A stretch of DNA of 64,000 bases from CAZIOH01 sp964540815. Lineage in GTDB: Bacteria; Myxococcota_A; Polyangia; Fen-1088. This document shows positions 53,553 through 62,874 of this stretch, piece by piece; the stretch's first letter is position 1, and the number at the start of each line of letters is the position of its first letter. The notes beneath the pieces are model-generated. The model was not told where the DNA came from. It saw nothing but the letters and a program-made list of their open reading frames with translations, and did not search any database. The stretch lies in NCBI GenBank assembly GCA_964540815.1, contig CAZIOH010000021.1:1-64000 (forward strand). The letters run 5' to 3'. The position numbers and the translations under genes are program-made.

Positions 53553-54642
53553 CGGATCGTCGCGATCCGGCCATCGAGACCCAGCCCTCGCCACGACCGC
53601 TCCGCTCGCCCCGCGCCGGGGGCGAGCGCTCCGGGGCGGCGGGGCTTGCCTGCTGATCGCGCTGTGCCTGGGCTGCGGATGCGCGGCCAGGAGCTCGAGC
53701 GGGTCGGCCAGCGGCGGCTCGAACGGCAGCGGCGGAGCCAGCGGCAGCGGCAGTGGCAGTGGCGGGGGAGGGCTGGCGTCGGGAGGCGGGACCGGCGGCG
53801 GTCCGGGGAGCGGCGGGATGGTACCCGCGAGTGGCGGCGCCAGCGCCACCGGGGGGATCGGAGCGGGCGGAGCGACGCTGGGCAGTGGCGGGCATGGGGG
53901 TGTCAGCGGCGGTGGCGCCAGCGGTGGCGCCAGCGCTGGCGCCGGAGCCGGCGGGAGCGGCGTCGCCGCGGACCCCTGCGCCCCGCGGCCCGGGTTGCTG
54001 CTCTGCGACACCTTCGAGGCCGACGCGCCAGGCCCACCCCCGGCCCCTTGGACGACCAGCATCACCGGGAGCGGGAAGGTCACCATCGACGGGACCGCAC
54101 CCGCGAACAGCGGCACGCGGTCGGTTCACATCGAGGATGCGGCCAGCGACTACGACACCTTGCTCGCGCTGCACGACCCGGCGATCTTGCCGTCGACCAC
54201 CGGCCGCTTCTACCTCCGCTTCTTCATCCGGCTCGCCGCCCCGATGACGATGGGGCACAACAGCTTCGTGCTCGGCGATCTCTATGCCTCGCAAGGGAAC
54301 GGGAACTTTCTGCGCTTCAGCGAGGACAACCAGATGCTCGCGGAGTCGATCATGGGCGACGCCCAGGGGGCGATGTCGAACAACCAGTACTACAACGATC
54401 ACCAGATCGGGGTGGGCTTCACGGCGGGCCGGTGGACCTGCGTCGAGCTGCTGCTCGACCACGTCAAGCCCGAGATCGACGTGTGGGTCGACGACGTCGA
54501 GGTGCCGGACCTGCACTCGACGGCCTGGAAGATCGACGCCTACGACTACCTCCGGCTCGGCTTCGAGAAGTACGCCGGACCGGCGTCGGAGATCTGGTAC
54601 GACGACATCGCGATCGGGACGCAGAAGATTGGGTGTCGCTGA
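53542..54642 (+). CDS. Lipoprotein with a lectin-like (concanavalin-type) domain
   Basis: 366 residues from a TTG with GAGGGA upstream, overlapping the thrS stop by 11 bp; no ATG or GTG is available before the signal peptide. The lipobox region is LLIALCLGC. About 95 residues of Gly/Ser-rich linker follow. The C-terminal 220 residues look like a jelly-roll carbohydrate-binding fold: GLLLCDTFEADAPG, SGTRSVHIEDA, GRFYLRFFIRL, WTCVELLLDHVKPEIDVWVD and ASEIWYDDIAIGTQ. No catalytic glutamate motif of GH16 is evident. It may bind polysaccharide together with the GH2 enzyme downstream. Confidence 0.75.
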   Translation: MRSDGSSRSGHRDPALATTAPLAPRRGRALRGGGACLLIALCLGCGCAARSSSGSASGGSNGSGGASGSGSGSGGGGLASGGGTGGGPGSGGMVPASGGASATGGIGAGGATLGSGGHGGVSGGGASGGASAGAGAGGSGVAADPCAPRPGLLLCDTFEADAPGPPPAPWTTSITGSGKVTIDGTAPANSGTRSVHIEDAASDYDTLLALHDPAILPSTTGRFYLRFFIRLAAPMTMGHNSFVLGDLYASQGNGNFLRFSEDNQMLAESIMGDAQGAMSNNQYYNDHQIGVGFTAGRWTCVELLLDHVKPEIDVWVDDVEVPDLHSTAWKIDAYDYLRLGFEKYAGPASEIWYDDIAIGTQKIGCR

Positions 54643-54911
54643 AGGCCAGGATTGTCGTGGTCCTCGTCACCCGGAGGACCGGCGGGGACCGGCTGTGACC
54701 GGACCGGACCGGGGAGACGGGTAAACGAGGACGAGGACAGGACGGGCAAGAGGGGAAGGATCTGGAGGGGCTCAGCGTGAGGGGGCACACGCTGGGGAGG
54801 TTCACGCCAGCGGGGAAAGCCTCGACCGCGATCATTCGAGTACGTTCAGCGGAATTTCCGGGCCATCTTCGGTGGAACGGGCTTGTCCGTCGTCAATTTC
54901 GAAAGGTCGCG

Positions 54912-57515
54912 ATGTTTCATTCGTCGAGTGCTCGTGTCACCGGGGTTCGAGGGCAGGGCTGGGGAGCCGGGCTGGGGAGGGGGGTTGGGGTCGTCGCTTG
55001 TTTGACGACGGTCGCGCTCGGGGGGTGCACCAGCAGCAGCGCTCCGGCCAGTGGGTCGTCGGGGTCGGGGGGCATCTCGAGCGGCAGCGGCGGCGGTCGG
55101 GCGAGCGGTGGCAGCTCGGTGCCCGCGAGCGGGAGCGGAGGCGACATCGGATCGGCGAGCGGTGGAGCCCCCGGCACGACCAGCAGTGGCGGCGCCAGCT
55201 CGCCGTCGACGGGCGGCACCGGCACAGGCGGGGCCAGTGGCCCCGGCCCGGACACCGGTGGCATCACCGGAGCGGGGACGGCCGGCAACTCCGGCGGCGC
55301 GGGCAAATCCGGCGGCGCGGGCAAACCCGGAGCCGGGGGGGCTGGGGTCACCGGGGGGACGTCGGGCGCCACCGGCGGCGCCACGGCGGTGGGGCCGCCC
55401 GAGGCCAACCGCGTCCGGAGCATCATCCCCTTCGACAGCGGCTGGTTGTTCAACCTGGGGGACGCCACCGGGGCCGACCAGCCGGCCTTCGCGGACGGGG
55501 CCTGGCGTCCGCTCGACGTCCCGCACGACTGGAGCATCGAGGGGCCCTTCTCGATGTCGGCCGCCACCACCGGCCGCGGCGGCTACCTGCCTTCGGGGAT
55601 CGGGTGGTACCGCAAGCACTTCACCCTGCCGCAGAGCCTGTCGGGGCGACAGATCTTCCTCGAGTTCGATGGGGTCATGGCGAGCAGCGACGTGTACGTC
55701 AACGGGACCCACCTCGGCAACCGGCCCTATGGCTACGTGGGATTCCGCTATGACATCACCGCCAGCGCCAAGCTCGGCGCCGCCGAGAACGTCGTCTCGG
55801 TGAAGTGCGACAACTCGGTCCAGCCCGCCTCCCGGTACTATGCGGGCGCCGGCATCTACCGCCACGTCCGGGTGATCGCCACCGATCCGGTGCACGTCGA
55901 TCAGTGGGCGACCTTCGTCACCACCCCGGCGCCCACCGCGGCCTCGGCCACCGTCCACGTGACCACCACCGTGGTCAACTCCGGCACCGCCGCCGCCAGC
56001 GCTGCCCTTCTGGCCACCGTCACCGATCCGACCGGGAAGGCAATGGCGCCGGTGGCGGTGCCCGCGGCCAGCGTCCCGGTCGGCAAGGCCGGCACCGCCT
56101 TCACCTTCGATCTCCCGGTTGCCAGTCCCAGGCTCTGGGATGTCGCCACCCCCAACCTCTACACCCTCACCATCGCCGTCCAGGTCGCCGGGACCACGGT
56201 GGATGACGACCTGACGACCTTCGGGATCCGCAGCCTGGTCTTCGACGCGGCCAGCGGCATGAGCCTCAACGGCAAGAGCCTGAAGATGAAGGGCGTGGCC
56301 ATCCACCAGGAGATGAGCGGGCTCGGCGTGGCGGTTCCGGCCCGGGCCTGGCAGCGGCGGATGGCCCAGTTCAAGGCCATCGGCGTCAACGCCATTCGCA
56401 CCAGCCACAACCCCTTCGCGCCCGAGTTCTATGACCTGGCGGACCGCATGGGCATCCTGGTGATGGACGAGTTCTTCGACGTGTGGACCCAGCACAAGTA
56501 CACCGACGCCGGTGACTACGCCGCGTACTTCAGCAAGCCGGCCCCCGCGGTCACGGGCTCGCCGGCGGTGCCCGCCGCCATCGCCGCGGGCGGCGCGACC
56601 TGGTGGCAGACCGACATCACCGACGTGGTGATGCGCGATCGCAACCACCCGAGCATCGTCCTTTACAGCACCGGCAACGAGATCCGCGATCCCATCGGGA
56701 CCCGCACGCCCCTGCTCACCAGGATGGTCGATCTCTGCCACACGCTCGATCCTTCACGGGGCGTGACCCAGGCCCTCTTCGACCCGGGCACCAACGGCGA
56801 CGTCACGGGCGCCACCCGGACCATCCTCGATGTCTGGGGAAACAACTACAACATCCCCAACTGCCTGAGCGCGATGTCTGCGGCGCCGGCCCGGGCCGGG
56901 GTGCTGACCGAGATGGGACACGAGACCAGTGCCTGGGCCACCGTGACCAGCACGCCCGCGCTGGCCGGGGAATTCGTGTGGTCCGGGATGGACTACCTCG
57001 GCGAGGCGCCGAACGCGTGGCCGGTGGTCGGGTCGGGGTCGAATCCCCTGCTGGGCTTGCTCGATCGCATGGGGAATCCCAATCCAGACGGCACCACCTG
57101 GCAGAAGGTCTGGGGCGCCACCCCGACGGCGCCGCCCGCGACCGGCACGGCGGCGACCCAGATCGCGCTGGCGGCCGATCACGCGACGCTGGTGACCGAT
57201 GCGAACGACGTCGTGTTCGTCAAGGCCACCATCGCGGACGCCGCGGGAAAGGTGGTGACCAGCTCGGCGGCGCCGGTCACGTTCACCATCACGGGACCCG
57301 GAACCATCGTCGCGGTCGACAGCGCCACCCAGCTCGGTGAGTCCTTTCGCGGCACCGCGCGCAACGCCTTCAGCGGGGTCTGCTACGCCATCGTGCAGGC
57401 CACCGGTGCCGGGACCATCACGATCGCCGCCGCGTCACCGGGCCTCACGGCCGGCTCGGCCACCGTCCAGGCCAGCACCGGTTCCTTCGTTCCATGCGCC
57501 GGAACCTGCGACTAG
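54912..57515 (+). CDS. Glycoside hydrolase family 2 lipoprotein (beta-galactosidase-like)
   Basis: 867 residues from the ATG at 54912 (AAAGG upstream). The lipobox is TTVALGGC, and a 110-residue Gly/Ser/Thr linker follows. GH2 domains come in order: a sugar-binding jelly roll (FDSGWLFNLGD, HDWSIEGPFS, GGYLPSGIGWYRKHF), an immunoglobulin-like domain, and a TIM barrel from VFDAASGMSLNGKSLKMKGV. The acid/base is Glu590 in VLYSTGNEIRD and the nucleophile candidate is Glu667 in GVLTEMGHETSAW. A further Ig-like domain ends the chain. It would be a surface-anchored exo-glycosidase; substrate specificity cannot be read. Confidence 0.9.
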   Translation: MFHSSSARVTGVRGQGWGAGLGRGVGVVACLTTVALGGCTSSSAPASGSSGSGGISSGSGGGRASGGSSVPASGSGGDIGSASGGAPGTTSSGGASSPSTGGTGTGGASGPGPDTGGITGAGTAGNSGGAGKSGGAGKPGAGGAGVTGGTSGATGGATAVGPPEANRVRSIIPFDSGWLFNLGDATGADQPAFADGAWRPLDVPHDWSIEGPFSMSAATTGRGGYLPSGIGWYRKHFTLPQSLSGRQIFLEFDGVMASSDVYVNGTHLGNRPYGYVGFRYDITASAKLGAAENVVSVKCDNSVQPASRYYAGAGIYRHVRVIATDPVHVDQWATFVTTPAPTAASATVHVTTTVVNSGTAAASAALLATVTDPTGKAMAPVAVPAASVPVGKAGTAFTFDLPVASPRLWDVATPNLYTLTIAVQVAGTTVDDDLTTFGIRSLVFDAASGMSLNGKSLKMKGVAIHQEMSGLGVAVPARAWQRRMAQFKAIGVNAIRTSHNPFAPEFYDLADRMGILVMDEFFDVWTQHKYTDAGDYAAYFSKPAPAVTGSPAVPAAIAAGGATWWQTDITDVVMRDRNHPSIVLYSTGNEIRDPIGTRTPLLTRMVDLCHTLDPSRGVTQALFDPGTNGDVTGATRTILDVWGNNYNIPNCLSAMSAAPARAGVLTEMGHETSAWATVTSTPALAGEFVWSGMDYLGEAPNAWPVVGSGSNPLLGLLDRMGNPNPDGTTWQKVWGATPTAPPATGTAATQIALAADHATLVTDANDVVFVKATIADAAGKVVTSSAAPVTFTITGPGTIVAVDSATQLGESFRGTARNAFSGVCYAIVQATGAGTITIAAASPGLTAGSATVQASTGSFVPCAGTCD

Positions 57516-57597
57516 GCTTCCAGGGACCGGTCATGGTCGGCCGATCTGACCAGGCGAGCTGGCTCAGGGCATAGGTGGATCTTGGGACCGGAGTGCC

Positions 57598-57652
57598 GGG
57601 TGTGCCATTGCGTAACCCATTGGATTTACTTGGGTCTGCGTGTGGCACACCC
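57598..57652. repeat. 10-bp perfect inverted repeat
   Basis: GGGTGTGCCA (57598-57607) and TGGCACACCC (57643-57652), centre to centre 45 bp. The right arm contains the -24 element of the sigma-54 site, so a dimeric regulator could compete there. Confidence 0.6.
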
Positions 57653-57658
57653 TCTGCA
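57643..57658 (+). promoter_or_regulatory. Sigma-54-type promoter
   Basis: TGGCACACCCTCTGCA: the invariant GG (57644-57645) and GC (57656-57657) are exactly 10 bases apart, as required for RpoN. The start would fall near 57668, 38 bases before the ATG at 57706. Confidence 0.7.
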
Positions 57659-57705
57659 AAAGGGGAGAACGTCGCACCAACAACCACTCCCGCTGGAGGC
57701 TCCCC

Positions 57706-58061
57706 ATGACCATCTCCTCTGTTTGCAAGAAGCTCGGCATCGTCGCCATCGCCGCCCTCGTGACCTTTGCCGCGGGCAACGTCGAAGCTGCCTACGGGGA
57801 GAATGGAATGGCGGCCCGCAACGGCTTCGCATCCGGCCCGGCCTGTTTCAGCGCGGCCGNNNNNNNNNNNNNNNNNNNNNNNNNNNNNNNNNNNNNNNNN
57901 NNNNNNNNNNNNNNNNNNNNNNNNNNNNNNNNNNNNNNNNNNNNNNNNNNNNNNNNNNNGGAATGGCGGCCCGCAACGGCTTCGCATCCGGCCCGGCCTG
58001 TTTCAGCGCGGCCGGCATCGATCCCAGCAAGTCCCTCTCCGCTTCGCTCGCCACCAAGTAA
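57706..58061 (+). CDS. Small secreted peptide, split by an artefactual gap
   Basis: The ATG at 57706 has GGAGG six bases upstream. The 100-N gap interrupts the frame, but the 55 bases before the gap (57805-57859) are identical to the 55 after it (57960-58014). Collapsing that overlap gives one 66-codon gene. It has a signal peptide (KKLGIVAIAALVTFAAGNVEA) and a short mature part, YGENGMAARNGFASG, then PACFSAAGIDPSKSLSASL. It contains one mature Cys. I know no family for it. A sigma-54 site precedes it, so expression is probably controlled by an enhancer-binding activator encoded elsewhere. Confidence 0.75.
57860..57959. other. Assembly gap (100 N), probably false
   Basis: Placeholder of 100 N flanked by the same 55-bp sequence on both sides. 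This is the pattern left when two overlapping contigs are scaffolded without being merged. Confidence 0.9.
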
Positions 58062-58105
58062 GTCTTCGGCTCGGCGGGTCGTCCCCTTCGAGCTTCCTGC
58101 GACGA

Positions 58106-59032
58106 TCAGGTGCGCGGTCGTCCGCTTGGCTCGGAGGCAGTCGCTCCGGCTCCGATGGTGGCGGTCTCCCCGAGCAGCCGAGAAGGCTGCAACGCCGGCA
58201 GCGACAGGGCGAGATCGCGGGTGCCCTCCTCGATGATGCGGATGGCCTCGTCGGGATCGTCGGTGGCGGAGAGCAACCCGGTGTCCTCCGGGCTGATCGT
58301 GCCGCGTGCGACCATGGTGCCGCCGATGAAGTCGAGCAGCGGGCGCCAGTACTCGGTTCCCATCAGGACCACCCGAAAGCGCTGGATCTTGCGGGTCTGG
58401 ATCAGGGTCAACGCCTCGAACAGCTCGTCGAGGGTCCCGAACCCACCCGGCATCACCACGAAGGCGTAGGAATACTTCACGAGCATGACCTTGCGCACGA
58501 AGAAGTAGCGCAGCTCGACGAACCGATCGAGGTAGGGGTTGGGCCTCTGCTCCACCGGGAGCTGGATGTTGCAGCCGACCGACGTGCCGCCGGCCTCCCG
58601 GGCGCCGCGGTTGGCCGCCTCCATCAGGCCAGGGCCGCCTCCGGTCATGACCGTGAGGCCGAGCCCAGCGAGGCGCCCACCCATCTCGCGGGCCAGCGCA
58701 TACGCCCGGTCCGAGGGGGTTGCGCGGGCCGAGCCGAACACGGTCACGCACGGGCCGACGAAGTGCAGCGCGCGAAACCCGCGGATGAAGTCGCGCAGGA
58801 TGCGGACGAGACGGAACAGCTCCTCGAGCCGGCGGCGAGGGCCTTGCAGCAGCTTGAAGTCCTCGAGAGTGCGGCCTGCGGTTCCCCAGAGCTCCCACAG
58901 CCGTGACCCTGGCGGCGGCGTCGGGCCGCCGGCCGGGCTCGGCGGCGCAGTGGCCAGCGCGGACGTCGACGTCGACGCGGTCACGGACGCGGGTGCCGAG
59001 CCGGTCCCGTCGCGGTTCGATGGGTCGCTCAT
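58106..59032 (-). CDS. LOG-family protein (TIGR00730-type)
   Basis: 308 residues from the ATG at 59032 (MSDPSNRDG); no good ribosome site is visible and the frame stays open upstream. After a Ser/Thr/Pro-rich N terminus the Rossmann-like LOG fold is clear: CVTVFGSARATPSDR, the nucleotide-binding motif MTGGGPGLMEAANRGA and PGGFGTLDELFEALT. LOG proteins are cytokinin riboside 5'-monophosphate phosphoribohydrolases or related nucleotide hydrolases, often mislabelled lysine decarboxylase. Bacterial substrates are often unknown. The gene is convergent with the small peptide gene and divergent from the barrel gene. Confidence 0.9.
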   Translation of the reverse strand: MSDPSNRDGTGSAPASVTASTSTSALATAPPSPAGGPTPPPGSRLWELWGTAGRTLEDFKLLQGPRRRLEELFRLVRILRDFIRGFRALHFVGPCVTVFGSARATPSDRAYALAREMGGRLAGLGLTVMTGGGPGLMEAANRGAREAGGTSVGCNIQLPVEQRPNPYLDRFVELRYFFVRKVMLVKYSYAFVVMPGGFGTLDELFEALTLIQTRKIQRFRVVLMGTEYWRPLLDFIGGTMVARGTISPEDTGLLSATDDPDEAIRIIEEGTRDLALSLPALQPSRLLGETATIGAGATASEPSGRPRT

Positions 59033-59224
59033 GTGGGAGGGGCGGAGAACGGGAGACGGGGGACCAAGAGGCCATGCTACTCGACCCGCGCCTCGCCCGG
59101 TGTCGGCCCGGCGATCTTCGCGGTGGACGCCTATCCCCCCGCGATCGATGCCCCGATCGATGCCCAATCGAGGCGCCGATCGTCGGCTGACGACTGACGG
59201 CCGACCGAAGAATCCCCATAGTGT

Positions 59225-60568
59225 GTGGGCGTGAGGAGAAGATCTCTGTTTCGGTTGATGGGTTGGCTGGCCGCGGTGTCGCTGGTCCCAGCGGGCTTCG
59301 TGGCGCGGCGGGCCCGCGCGGAATCGCCGGCCGAGCCGTCGCCCCCGCCATCGCCGCCATCGCCCGGGCGGGCGCCTTCCCCATCCGGAAACGGGGGCCC
59401 GACCGGATCGTCGCCCGGGGCCTCGAGGGGCAAGCGCGTCGAGCTCGGGCTCGTGCCCCTCGTCGGGGGCGACACCGACAACGGCCTCGGCGTGGGTCTG
59501 CTCAGCACCATCGCCGGGGTCGCACCCGACGTCAAACCGTATCGCTGGGCGGTGGAAACCGCCGGGTTCATCAGCTTCAAGCGCACCGATGGCCACTTCA
59601 TCAACCCCTACCAGGACTACTCCGTGCAGTGGACCGCGCCCCAGCTGTGGAATCGGCGCCTGCGGCTCGAGGTGCGCCCCTCCTACACCAAGGAGACCAC
59701 CCAGCGCTTCTACGGTCTCGGCAACGCGTCACCCGCGCCGGCCGGCGACGACATCGCGGCCCGGGACTTTTACGGTCGCACCCATCCGACCCTGTGGGTG
59801 CGCCTGCGCTATCGCATCTGGGACCACCTGAACGCGGGCCTCGGCACCTCGTACACCCAGAACTGGCTCGAGGTCAGCCCCGGGAGCACCCTCGGGCAGC
59901 AGATGCAGGCCGGGACGCCGGAGGAGCGCGCCCTCCTCGGTGGCGCCAACCGCCACGGCGTGCTGCTGTTCGAGGGGCTCGCGCTGTGGGATAGCCGCGA
60001 CAGCGAGACCGTCTCCGAGCGCGGCCAGGCCCACCAGATCCGCGTGCGCTGGAGCCCGAGCCTCGCGGGCCAGGCGCTCCCGTACGCGTACGAGCAGGTC
60101 AACCTCAGCTCGCGCGTGTACTGGTCGGTCATCCCCGATCGCCTGGTGCTGGGCGCGCGCGCGGTGGCCGACCTGCAGTTCGGCCGACCACCGTTTTACG
60201 AGCTGGCGCGCTACGACGACACCTTCGCGCTCGGCGGACAGAACGGCGTGCGTGGCGTCCCCGGGCAGCGCTATTACGGCAAGATCAAGGTGTTCGGCAA
60301 CTTCGAGGTGCGCTCGCAGCTGGTGAAGTTTCGGTTCCTCGGCAAGGACATGACCCTCGGGGCGGCGGTCTTCTTCGACGCCGGGCGCGCCTGGGCGGAC
60401 TGGTCGCGGCAGCCGGCCCTCGACGGCACGGGCTGGGGCCTCAAGTACGGCACGGGCGGCGGGCTGCGCCTGCAGCAGGGCAAGACCTTCGTGGTGCGCG
60501 CCGATCTCGCCTGGTCCCCGGACGCCCGCCCCATCGGCGCCTACGTCGGCGCCGGCCAGACGTTCTGA
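59225..60568 (+). CDS. Omp85/BamA-like surface barrel protein without POTRA domains
   Basis: 447 residues from a GTG. The signal peptide is LMGWLAAVSLVPAGFVARRARA, followed by a Pro/Ser-rich spacer. The rest is a beta barrel of the bacterial surface antigen (D15) type: VELGLVPLVGGDTDNGLGVG, RRLRLEVRPSYTKETTQRFY, and the L6-like motif NGVRGVPGQRYYGKIKVFGN, with a terminal Phe (GAGQTF). BamA and TamA carry POTRA domains before the barrel; here there is no room for them. It is probably an outer-membrane channel or lipid-related protein. Confidence 0.83.
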   Translation: MGVRRRSLFRLMGWLAAVSLVPAGFVARRARAESPAEPSPPPSPPSPGRAPSPSGNGGPTGSSPGASRGKRVELGLVPLVGGDTDNGLGVGLLSTIAGVAPDVKPYRWAVETAGFISFKRTDGHFINPYQDYSVQWTAPQLWNRRLRLEVRPSYTKETTQRFYGLGNASPAPAGDDIAARDFYGRTHPTLWVRLRYRIWDHLNAGLGTSYTQNWLEVSPGSTLGQQMQAGTPEERALLGGANRHGVLLFEGLALWDSRDSETVSERGQAHQIRVRWSPSLAGQALPYAYEQVNLSSRVYWSVIPDRLVLGARAVADLQFGRPPFYELARYDDTFALGGQNGVRGVPGQRYYGKIKVFGNFEVRSQLVKFRFLGKDMTLGAAVFFDAGRAWADWSRQPALDGTGWGLKYGTGGGLRLQQGKTFVVRADLAWSPDARPIGAYVGAGQTF

Positions 60569-60636
60569 GCTCGGGTCCGGCGGGGCTCGGGACACCGCCG
60601 AATTGACGCACGGGCCGAGGGTGGCATGGTTGGGCC

Positions 60637-61578
60637 ATGGCGACGACGGCAGTCGATGCGGATGAACGGGGCGCGGTCGAGACGGTGCTCGAGGCCCGGG
60701 TGCGCGATCTCGGCGACGGGTTCTCCGTGCGGCGGCTCTTGCCGGGGGCGAAGCCGCGCGCGGTTGGGCCGTTCGTGTTCTTCGATCACTTCGGCCCGAC
60801 CCGGTTCGCCCCGGGGACGGGCCTCGACGTGCGTCCGCATCCCCACATCAACCTCGCGACGGTGACGTACCTCTTCGAGGGCGCGATCCTGCATCGCGAC
60901 AGCCTCGGCACGAGCCAGTTGATTCATCCGGGCGACATCAACTGGATGACGGCAGGCCGGGGCATCGTCCATTCGGAGCGCACGGGACCCGCCGAGCGGG
61001 CGGCCGGCGCGTCGCTGCACGGGCTGCAGCTCTGGGTCGCCCTGCCACGGGCCCACGAGGAGACCGAGCCTGCCTTCCACCATCACCCGGCCGCGACCTT
61101 GCCGGAGCTGGTCGACGGCGGCGTTCGCGCCCGCGTGCTGGTCGGCCGCGCGTTCGGCCTGCGCTCGCCCGTCGAGACCTTCTCCGAGCTCACGTACGTG
61201 GACGTGCACCTGGCCCCGGGGGCAAGGTTCCTCCTGCCGGCCGCGCACCTCGAGCGCAGCGCCTACGTGGTGGAGGGCCGGGTCTCCGACGGCGTGCGCG
61301 GGCACGCGCGCGGACAATCGTTCGGTCCCACGCACCTCTTGATCTTCCGGACCGGGGGCGACGCGGAGATCGTCGCCGAGGAGCCGACCCGCCTGGTCGT
61401 GCTCGCCGGCGAGCCCTTGGAGGAGCCGAGGCACATCTGGTGGAACTTCGTATCCAGCTCCGAGGCGCGCATCGAGGCCGCGAAGCTCGACTGGCGCGCG
61501 CGGCGGGGGGATCCCCAGGGGCCCTTCCCCCTGGTCCCGGGGGACGCCGAGGACTTCATCCCGTTGCCAGCCGGGTGA
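60637..61578 (+). CDS. Pirin-family protein
   Basis: 313 residues. The N-terminal cupin has the metal-binding set: RPHPHINLATVTYLFEG with two His, and WMTAGRGIVHSERT with the third His and the Glu. The second cupin contains VDVHLAPGARFLLP and AYVVEGRVSDG, and the chain ends with the pirin-typical WWNFVSSSEARIEAAK region. Pirins bind Fe or Ni; some act as quercetinases and others as redox-sensing regulators. It is cytoplasmic and lies 89 bp before the DsbA-OsmC fusion gene, which may share a redox theme. Confidence 0.92.
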   Translation: MATTAVDADERGAVETVLEARVRDLGDGFSVRRLLPGAKPRAVGPFVFFDHFGPTRFAPGTGLDVRPHPHINLATVTYLFEGAILHRDSLGTSQLIHPGDINWMTAGRGIVHSERTGPAERAAGASLHGLQLWVALPRAHEETEPAFHHHPAATLPELVDGGVRARVLVGRAFGLRSPVETFSELTYVDVHLAPGARFLLPAAHLERSAYVVEGRVSDGVRGHARGQSFGPTHLLIFRTGGDAEIVAEEPTRLVVLAGEPLEEPRHIWWNFVSSSEARIEAAKLDWRARRGDPQGPFPLVPGDAEDFIPLPAG

Positions 61579-61667
61579 CGCCAACCGCTGGGCTGGTCCG
61601 AGCGGCTCGCGTGGGGCGCGGGCGAATGGCGATTGTGGATTGGCGTTTCGCTCCGTAAGTTTGCCCG

Positions 61668-62696
61668 ATGGGCTACTTCGACTCCCGGCATCCGACCCTG
61701 CTCTCCGATCCCGTCGACCACCGCGATCACGTGCGGGGCCCGAGCTCCGCGGAGGTGACGCTGGTCGAGTACGGCGACTTCGCCTGCCCGAGCTGCCGCG
61801 AGGCGTATGGCGTGCTGAAGGGCCTGCTCCCGCGCCTTCCGGGGGTGCGGCTCGTGTTCCGGGCCAACCCACGCGGCCACCTGTTCCCGCTGGCCCCGCT
61901 CGCCGCCGAGGCCGCGGAGGCCGCCGGTGCTCAGGGCAAGTTCTGGGAGATGCACGATCTGCTCTTCGAGAACCAGGACCGCCTGTCCGAGGAGACCATC
62001 CTGGCGCTCGGCCGCGGGCTCGGCCTCGACGCCGCCCGCTTCGAGGACGAGCTCCGGCGGCACGTGCATCGCGACGCCGTGCACGCCCAGGAGGTGTCCG
62101 GGTGGCACAGCCACGTGCTCAGCACCCCCACGTTCTTCATCGACGGGGTGCGCTTCGACGACGCGCTGGCGGCGCTGCCGACCGCGCTCGGGCGCGAGGT
62201 CCGAAAGGCGGAGCAGGCCCACCTCGTGTTCCGCGAGGCGCGGGTCGAGACCACCGACGAGCCACGTCGGGTCTCGATCACCGCCGGTCCGCACCACTTC
62301 TTCAGCGATCTGCCACCCTTCGAGGACGGCAGCGACGCCGGCCCGTCGCCCTACGATCTCCTGCAGTCCGCCCTCGGAGCCTGCACCGCCATGACCATCA
62401 AGTGGGCGGCCGAGAGGGAGCACCTTCCGGTCACCCGGGTCCAGGTCCGCCTCACCCAGGCCCGCACACCCACCGGCCACAGCTTCCGGCGGTCGATCGT
62501 CGTCGAGGGCGATCTCGACGAGACGCAGCGCGCCCGGCTGCTGCGTGTCGCCGAGCGGTGTCCGGTCGGCCTCACGCTCACCGGTGGGATCAGCCTCGAC
62601 ACGCGCCTCGTGATCGATCGCAGCGTCGAGGAGGCCGGGGAGGAGAGCTTTCCCGCCAGCGACCCTCCGCCCTGGACCAGCGGCCGGGAGTCATGA
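61668..62696 (+). CDS. DsbA-like thioredoxin domain fused to an OsmC/Ohr-type domain
   Basis: 342 residues, no signal peptide. Residues 1-185 form a DsbA-type thioredoxin fold: VEYGDFACPSC with Cys40-Pro-Ser-Cys43, and a cis-Pro in LSTPTFFIDG. Residues about 190-330 match OsmC-like peroxidases: GPSPYDLLQSALGACTAMTI with Cys239 and ERCPVGLTLTGG with Cys298, the two redox cysteines. A cytoplasmic peroxide-reducing enzyme with its own thiol-recycling domain is the likely role. Both catalytic sets look intact. Confidence 0.9.
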   Translation: MGYFDSRHPTLLSDPVDHRDHVRGPSSAEVTLVEYGDFACPSCREAYGVLKGLLPRLPGVRLVFRANPRGHLFPLAPLAAEAAEAAGAQGKFWEMHDLLFENQDRLSEETILALGRGLGLDAARFEDELRRHVHRDAVHAQEVSGWHSHVLSTPTFFIDGVRFDDALAALPTALGREVRKAEQAHLVFREARVETTDEPRRVSITAGPHHFFSDLPPFEDGSDAGPSPYDLLQSALGACTAMTIKWAAEREHLPVTRVQVRLTQARTPTGHSFRRSIVVEGDLDETQRARLLRVAERCPVGLTLTGGISLDTRLVIDRSVEEAGEESFPASDPPPWTSGRES

Positions 62697-62874
62697 GCGC
62701 CCCGCGGCCGGTGGTGGTACGGGCAAGAATATGGGCGAGGGCGAGGGCAAGCGACCTGGCCAGGGCGAGCGGCTGAGCTCGAGCGCGCGTGTGGGTGTGG
62801 GCTTGGACGTGGGCGACATCGGACGATCTCCTCGGCGATCGCCAGTCAAGTCGCCGACGGGGCGTGCTCCTCGC

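Noticed and set aside
57598..57612. Left arm of the inverted repeat read as a minus-strand sigma-54 promoter
   Set aside because: TGGCAC is present on the minus strand, but the GC of the -12 element is not at the required 10-base distance.
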